Below are positions 6,638 to 10,224 of a DNA stretch of 10,224 nt, piece by piece. Numbering within the stretch: the first letter of the stretch is position 1; each line of letters starts with the position of its first letter. The position numbers were made by a program, and so were the translations under genes. Source of the stretch: Methanobrevibacter sp. (GTDB taxonomy: Archaea > Methanobacteriota > Methanobacteria > Methanobacteriales > Methanobacteriaceae); assembly GCA_016838945.1 (NCBI GenBank), contig JADLKP010000061.1:1-10224 (forward strand), given 5' to 3'. The notes under the pieces are model-generated. The model was not told the origin of the DNA. It did not search any database and saw only the letters and a list, made by a program, of their open reading frames with translations.

Positions 6638-7840
6638 TTAGTTGACAATTATTTGAATCCATTTTTTGTAATTAGAAACAAGTTCATCTACCTGGTTTTG
6701 ATCATCTCCTTTAATTACAATTGTGCCGATAGTTTCATTTGCTCCGGTGAAAGACTTGATATAACTTCCCTTTGTTACCCATAAGTCAATTTCATAAACA
6801 AGTTCTTTAATTCGGTTATCAATTATAAGTTGTTCAAAATAGCCTTCTTTGTCACTATGAAGTATTATTTCACCCCAAAAACCATTATAAATTAGTTTAT
6901 CAGTAAAATTAATTATTTCCTCCCCAACTGCGGCTCTTAATGCGTACGAAATCAAATCAACACCGGTAGCAAGTTTAATCATTTCTGCAAGTCGATTCCC
7001 TCCTCCTCTTGGAGATACTTCCATTATATAAGCTTTATTGTCAATACCAATTCTAGCTTCAATGTTATAAATGGAAGTCTTCATTCTTAACAATGATAAT
7101 AACCGTTGAATCTCACTCCTGAGTTCCTCTTGATGGTAACGTTCCATCTTTGACGGCCATGTAAACCCGGCGGGTGTGTAAGGATTGGCCGCATTTCGAT
7201 CAAATCGTTGATTTGAAAGCGTAAAAAAAACTAATTCACCATCTATAGATAAACTTTCTGAATCTGAAGGAAAACCATCAGATTCAATGAATTCTTCTAC
7301 AATAAACTGTTTTGTGGGAGAGAATCTAATTGCATTTTCAATTTTCTCTTTGAAACAATCAATATTTTCCACTTTTGAAACACCTTTACTCCCGGCAGAG
7401 TCGACAGGTTTAACCATTAACGGCCAATTGAAGTATTTAATATCTGAAATTGCATCATCTACTGATGTATACCCCTTGGCTTTTGGAACATTGAAATTAT
7501 GCTTAGCTAAGAATTCTCTAAATAATTTTTTATTCTGCAGTATATTTACTGATTCATAAGATCCAATTGATGGTAGCCCAAGTTTTTCACAAACATATGC
7601 CACTGTTGTTACTCCTGGATCAACTGCAAAGGACATAATTCCATCTATTTGTTTTTCCTTAGCAATTTGCAAAATTTTTTCTTTATCAGTAATGCTAGCA
7701 TTAATATATTCATCTGAATATTTATGGGCGATGTTATCTGGTATATAATCACATGTGATAACATAATATCCTAAATTATGAGCTTCTTTTATCACTGGTA
7801 TTAAATACCTTAAACCACCTAGAAGCATTATTTTCTTCAT
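6638..7840 (-). CDS. ATP-grasp ligase, L-amino acid ligase-like, in polysaccharide operon
   Basis: The 400-residue protein is an ATP-grasp enzyme, which typically joins a carboxylate to an amine through an acyl-phosphate with ATP hydrolysis. The order is: a Rossmann-like pre-ATP-grasp domain starting MLLGG (5-9); the ATP-grasp core from about residue 105 with LMVKPVDSAGSKGV (141-154, Lys144 and the glycine-rich loop binding phosphates) and FIVEEFIES (179-187); NIEARIG (259-265); and EVSPRGGGNR (274-283), giving the Mg-binding acid and the arginine and asparagine usually seen at the active site. The C-terminal part (about 310-400) resembles the small extra domain of L-amino acid ligases. It is one base downstream of the sugar aminotransferase gene, so coupling an amino acid or other acid to the new amine is an attractive inference. 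A carbamoyl-phosphate synthase-like annotation is also possible from databases. The fold is secure, the substrate unknown. Confidence 0.9.
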   Translation of the reverse strand: MKKIMLLGGLRYLIPVIKEAHNLGYYVITCDYIPDNIAHKYSDEYINASITDKEKILQIAKEKQIDGIMSFAVDPGVTTVAYVCEKLGLPSIGSYESVNILQNKKLFREFLAKHNFNVPKAKGYTSVDDAISDIKYFNWPLMVKPVDSAGSKGVSKVENIDCFKEKIENAIRFSPTKQFIVEEFIESDGFPSDSESLSIDGELVFFTLSNQRFDRNAANPYTPAGFTWPSKMERYHQEELRSEIQRLLSLLRMKTSIYNIEARIGIDNKAYIMEVSPRGGGNRLAEMIKLATGVDLISYALRAAVGEEIINFTDKLIYNGFWGEIILHSDKEGYFEQLIIDNRIKELVYEIDLWVTKGSYIKSFTGANETIGTIVIKGDDQNQVDELVSNYKKWIQIIVN

Positions 7841-7841
7841 T

Positions 7842-8948
7842 TCAATATTTTAAAATGTTTGTAATTTCAACGATCGTGGTTTCGTCTAATTGAGGGTAAA
7901 TTGGTAAAGATATCACTTCATTTGCCATTTTGTGAGCCACCGATAAATGCTCCGGTGAAGAAGACTCCAACCCCCTATACATTGAAAACTCACTAATCAG
8001 AGGGTAAAAATAGCGTCGACCAAATATATTGTTCTGTTTCAGTTTTTCATACAATGCATCCCTGCTCATTCCATATGCTTTTTCATCAACGAAAATTGGG
8101 AAATATGCATAGTTGCTTGTGGTTTCTTGTGGTTCAGGTAGCATTGAAATCCCTTTCACATCTTTCAGTAACTCTCTGTATCTGTTCGCTACAACTCTTC
8201 GCTTCTCGATACTGTCATTGAAAGATTTCAATTGCAGCAATCCCATCGCGGCCTGCACTTCATTCATCTTTGAATTGATGCCGGGTGCCATAATGGTGGT
8301 CTCCCCGGCAAAACCGAAGTTCTTCAAGTAATCTATCCGTTGTTTGGTTGCACTGTCATGACTGATAATAGCACCACCCTCAAAGGTGTTAAATACCTTT
8401 GTGGCATGAAAACTGAGGATAGACAGATCGCCGTAGTTGAGAATACTCCCCCCTTTATATTTCACTCCAAATGCATGAGCCGCATCGTATATCAACCTTA
8501 ATCCATAGATATCGGCTATTCTCTGAATTTTCTCCACATGGCATGGATTGCCATAAACATGTACTGGCATGATGGCAGTTGTTTTTGGAGTGATGGCTGC
8601 TTCAATCTTATCCGGATCAAGGTTGCCAAATTCAGGTTCTATGTCCACAAATACAGGTTTGATATTGTTCCACCACAAACTGTGCGTTGTAGCAACAAAA
8701 CTGTATGGAGTAGTAATCACTTCACCTGTGATTCTTAATGCTTGTAAAGCTGTGACCAAGGCCAAAGTTCCGTTGGCAAAGAGTGAGATATATGGCACAC
8801 CCAGAAATGATGCCAACTCTTTCTCTAACTCTTTGTGCATTGGACCGTTATTTGTCAGGATTTTATTATCCCATATCTCTCTTAAATATGGGATAAATTC
8901 CTCTAAATCGGGCAATGAGGGTTGTGTTACATATATGGGCTTTTCCAT
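7842..8948 (-). CDS. DegT/DnrJ/EryC1/StrS-family PLP-dependent nucleotide-sugar aminotransferase
   Basis: The 368-residue protein has the full length of this fold-type I family, which transfers an amino group, usually from glutamate, onto a keto-sugar nucleotide in the cytoplasm. Visible features are NGTLAL (59-64) near the cofactor phosphate, TTPYSFVAT (79-87), YDAAHAFG (154-161) with Asp155 for the pyridine nitrogen, SFHATKVFNTFEGGA (179-193) with Lys184 as the expected Schiff-base lysine, and NSKMNEVQAAMG (225-236). The SFHATK-F-x-T-x-EGG form is closer, from memory, to the VioA-like dTDP-4-keto-6-deoxyhexose 4-aminotransferases than to the FdtB/QdtB 3-aminotransferases, so a 4-amino-4,6-dideoxyhexose product is plausible but unproven. 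The gene starts 2 bp after the flippase stop and ends one base before the ATP-grasp start. Its composition is much GC-richer than that of the distal genes (31 G/C in bases 8281-8340). Confidence 0.93.
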   Translation of the reverse strand: MEKPIYVTQPSLPDLEEFIPYLREIWDNKILTNNGPMHKELEKELASFLGVPYISLFANGTLALVTALQALRITGEVITTPYSFVATTHSLWWNNIKPVFVDIEPEFGNLDPDKIEAAITPKTTAIMPVHVYGNPCHVEKIQRIADIYGLRLIYDAAHAFGVKYKGGSILNYGDLSILSFHATKVFNTFEGGAIISHDSATKQRIDYLKNFGFAGETTIMAPGINSKMNEVQAAMGLLQLKSFNDSIEKRRVVANRYRELLKDVKGISMLPEPQETTSNYAYFPIFVDEKAYGMSRDALYEKLKQNNIFGRRYFYPLISEFSMYRGLESSSPEHLSVAHKMANEVISLPIYPQLDETTIVEITNILKY

Positions 8949-8950
8949 AT

Positions 8951-10224
8951 TTATCTTTTTTTGATTGAATGAATCTTTTCTAATACCAGTTGCTTTGCGA
9001 ATATATAATCCCTGAATTTTGTGACTTCACTGATCACTAGAACAAATAGAGCTCCGAATATGATTTGAATGATTAATTTAATTGGATAAGAGAATGGCAA
9101 CAACAGTCCAATAAAATAGACCGTGACTCCCATTGTCAATGCAAGGAAAAAAGAGGGCAAAATATCTTTCACCTGTTGTTTAAACGAATAACCTATTTTC
9201 ACACCACTCCAATAACTGTTCAAATAATAAGCGATAAGCGTATTGACCATCATGCCTACAATCATTATTTTGATTCCGAAAAATACACCTATAACAATGG
9301 TTGGAATGGCAATGATTTTTTTGATCACTTCTAATTTCAAAAACAGGTCAGATCTACCTTGTACCTGCAACATGTTTAGATTCAAAGCATGCAACGGATA
9401 CATCATCCCCACAAAACAGAGCATCTGCAGATAAATGATTGCCGGCTCCCATTTGGCACCAATCAGCGTATGTATCATCGGTTCAGCCACTGCAGCCATT
9501 CCCAACATCAGGATAAAAGTGATAAACATCACTGACCGTATCAACTTTTGGTAGTTATTTCTTAACCTGGGGATATCATCCTGTATTGCAGATAAGACTG
9601 GATAAGTCACTCTACTAACAATTGAATTCAGGTTTTGAGAAGGTAGATTTTTAAAACCTTCTGCTCGTGTGTAATACCCCAATTCTTGTGCAGAAAAATA
9701 TTTACCAATAACAAGGTAATATATATTACGGTATATCGTATCAATCAATCCGCTGATAAGCAGCTTGCTTCCGAAACCAAATAGTTCTTTAAATGACTCT
9801 TTGCTAAAAACAAGCAACGGTTTCCAACGATTCCACAACCAGAGAAAAAGGGAGTTGAGGCCCTGTTTGACAATTCTCTGTGCGACAAGTGCCCATACCC
9901 CAAAACCATAAAATGCCATTGCTATGGCAACAATACCTGAACCGATTGATGCTATTACTGAAATTCGTGCCTGTAGCTTGAAATCGATTCTTTTGGTGAG
10001 AATGGTCCGTTGAATCAGGGTAAGTGAATCGATGATCAAAACAATACCCAATACCTGTAGTATTGCGGTCAGTTCCGGTTCATTAAAGAATCCGCTGATT
10101 GCAGGAGCAGAGAAAAACAGAAGTAGGAAAAACAGGATACCTGCTGCCAAGTTGAAAAAAAACACCGTGGAAAAATCGGTATCGGTGCAATCTTTTTTTC
10201 GTATCAAAGCACTGCTGAACCCAC
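8951..10224 (-). CDS. wzx: Wzx-type polysaccharide flippase (MOP superfamily), N-terminus outside window
   Basis: The frame stays open to the window edge, giving about 423 residues, so roughly the first 50-60 of a typical 480-residue flippase are missing. The first visible residues, GFSSALIRKKDCTDTDFSTVFFFN, shown here in two parts as GFSSALIRKK and DCTDTDFSTV, match the end of the first repeat segment of Bacteroidota MOP lipopolysaccharide exporters (WzxC-like). A TTG at 10205-10207 could be taken as a start, but the homologous sequence continues upstream of it, so it is internal. About a dozen hydrophobic segments follow, and the middle part (ALNLNMLQVQGRSDLF) is a frequent feature of this family. 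It moves undecaprenyl-pyrophosphate-linked repeat units from the cytoplasmic to the periplasmic leaflet for polymerisation by Wzy. It is the most upstream gene visible in the operon; the stop lies 2 bp before the aminotransferase start. Confidence 0.92.
   Translation of the reverse strand, partial: GFSSALIRKKDCTDTDFSTVFFFNLAAGILFFLLLFFSAPAISGFFNEPELTAILQVLGIVLIIDSLTLIQRTILTKRIDFKLQARISVIASIGSGIVAIAMAFYGFGVWALVAQRIVKQGLNSLFLWLWNRWKPLLVFSKESFKELFGFGSKLLISGLIDTIYRNIYYLVIGKYFSAQELGYYTRAEGFKNLPSQNLNSIVSRVTYPVLSAIQDDIPRLRNNYQKLIRSVMFITFILMLGMAAVAEPMIHTLIGAKWEPAIIYLQMLCFVGMMYPLHALNLNMLQVQGRSDLFLKLEVIKKIIAIPTIVIGVFFGIKIMIVGMMVNTLIAYYLNSYWSGVKIGYSFKQQVKDILPSFFLALTMGVTVYFIGLLLPFSYPIKLIIQIIFGALFVLVISEVTKFRDYIFAKQLVLEKIHSIKKR

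Larger units (their letters stand above)
416..10224 (-). other. Surface polysaccharide biosynthesis operon (Wzx/Wzy-dependent), 5' end outside window
   Basis: Nine consecutive genes on one strand are separated by 2, 1, 9 and 6 bp, 4-bp overlaps, or one 57-bp gap, so they are almost certainly cotranscribed. Their functions (flippase, sugar aminotransferase, ATP-grasp ligase, two pyruvyl transferase-like proteins, acetyltransferase, two glycosyltransferases, polymerase) form the variable part of a capsule, exopolysaccharide or O-antigen locus. No start shows a clear Shine-Dalgarno sequence; the bases before each ATG are A/T-rich, as is usual in Bacteroidota. The initiating phosphoglycosyltransferase, the 4,6-dehydratase, an UpxY/NusG-like antiterminator and the promoter are not seen and may lie upstream. 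Confidence 0.85.

Noticed and set aside
7287..7559. 90-residue plus-strand frame over the ATP-grasp gene
   Set aside because: Antisense to the ATP-grasp core, which has intact motifs.
8538..8964. Plus-strand frames of 66 and 131 residues over the aminotransferase gene
   Set aside because: Antisense to a well-conserved aminotransferase; no domain seen.
9243..9434. 63-residue plus-strand frame over the flippase gene
   Set aside because: Antisense to the flippase and without recognisable features.
10205..10207. TTG as the start codon of the flippase
   Set aside because: The frame stays open to the window edge and the residues before it (GFSSA) match the family, so the true start lies beyond 10224.

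Overview
The window looks like part of a surface polysaccharide (capsule, exopolysaccharide or O-antigen) biosynthesis locus from a member of the Bacteroidota, probably order Bacteroidales. The assignment rests on the style of the Wzx flippase and aminotransferase, on AT-rich gene starts without clear Shine-Dalgarno sequences, and on a transposase remnant resembling Bacteroidales elements. It is family-level recognition by eye; genus cannot be given.

Layout. Nine genes lie head to tail on the minus strand from the right edge (10224) down to 416, forming one apparent operon. In transcription order they are: a Wzx-type flippase (N-terminus outside the window), a PLP-dependent DegT-type sugar aminotransferase, an ATP-grasp ligase, a polysaccharide pyruvyl transferase-like protein, a GNAT acetyltransferase, a GT2 glycosyltransferase, a Wzy-like polymerase, a second pyruvyl transferase-like protein, and a GT4 glycosyltransferase. 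Spacing is very tight: 2, 1, 9 and 6 bp gaps, then 4-bp ATGA overlaps. The only noticeable gap is 57 bp, between the polymerase and the second pyruvyl transferase gene. On the plus strand, bases 2-397 encode the C-terminal part of a transposase, converging on the operon end 18 bp away. No stretch over 300 bases lacks a gene. I saw no tRNA, rRNA, CRISPR array or origin.

How the genes work together. Wzx and Wzy indicate a Wzx/Wzy-dependent pathway: repeat units are built on a lipid carrier in the cytoplasm by the glycosyltransferases, flipped by Wzx and polymerised by Wzy. The aminotransferase makes a nucleotide-linked amino sugar. The GNAT enzyme and the ATP-grasp ligase are candidates for acylating that amine with an acetyl group or an amino acid, and the two pyruvyl transferase-like proteins are candidates for adding acidic ketal-pyruvate. 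An initiating phosphoglycosyltransferase, the sugar dehydratases and the operon promoter are not present and presumably lie beyond 10224.

Composition is mosaic. Base composition falls from moderate GC in the flippase and aminotransferase to very AT-rich in the distal glycosyltransferase and polymerase genes, then rises sharply in the transposase remnant. This is typical of serotype-determining loci assembled by horizontal exchange. The points most worth a second look are the aminotransferase/ATP-grasp pair, the two divergent pyruvyl transferase-like genes, an 11-base A tract inside the polymerase gene, and an apparent internal deletion in the transposase.
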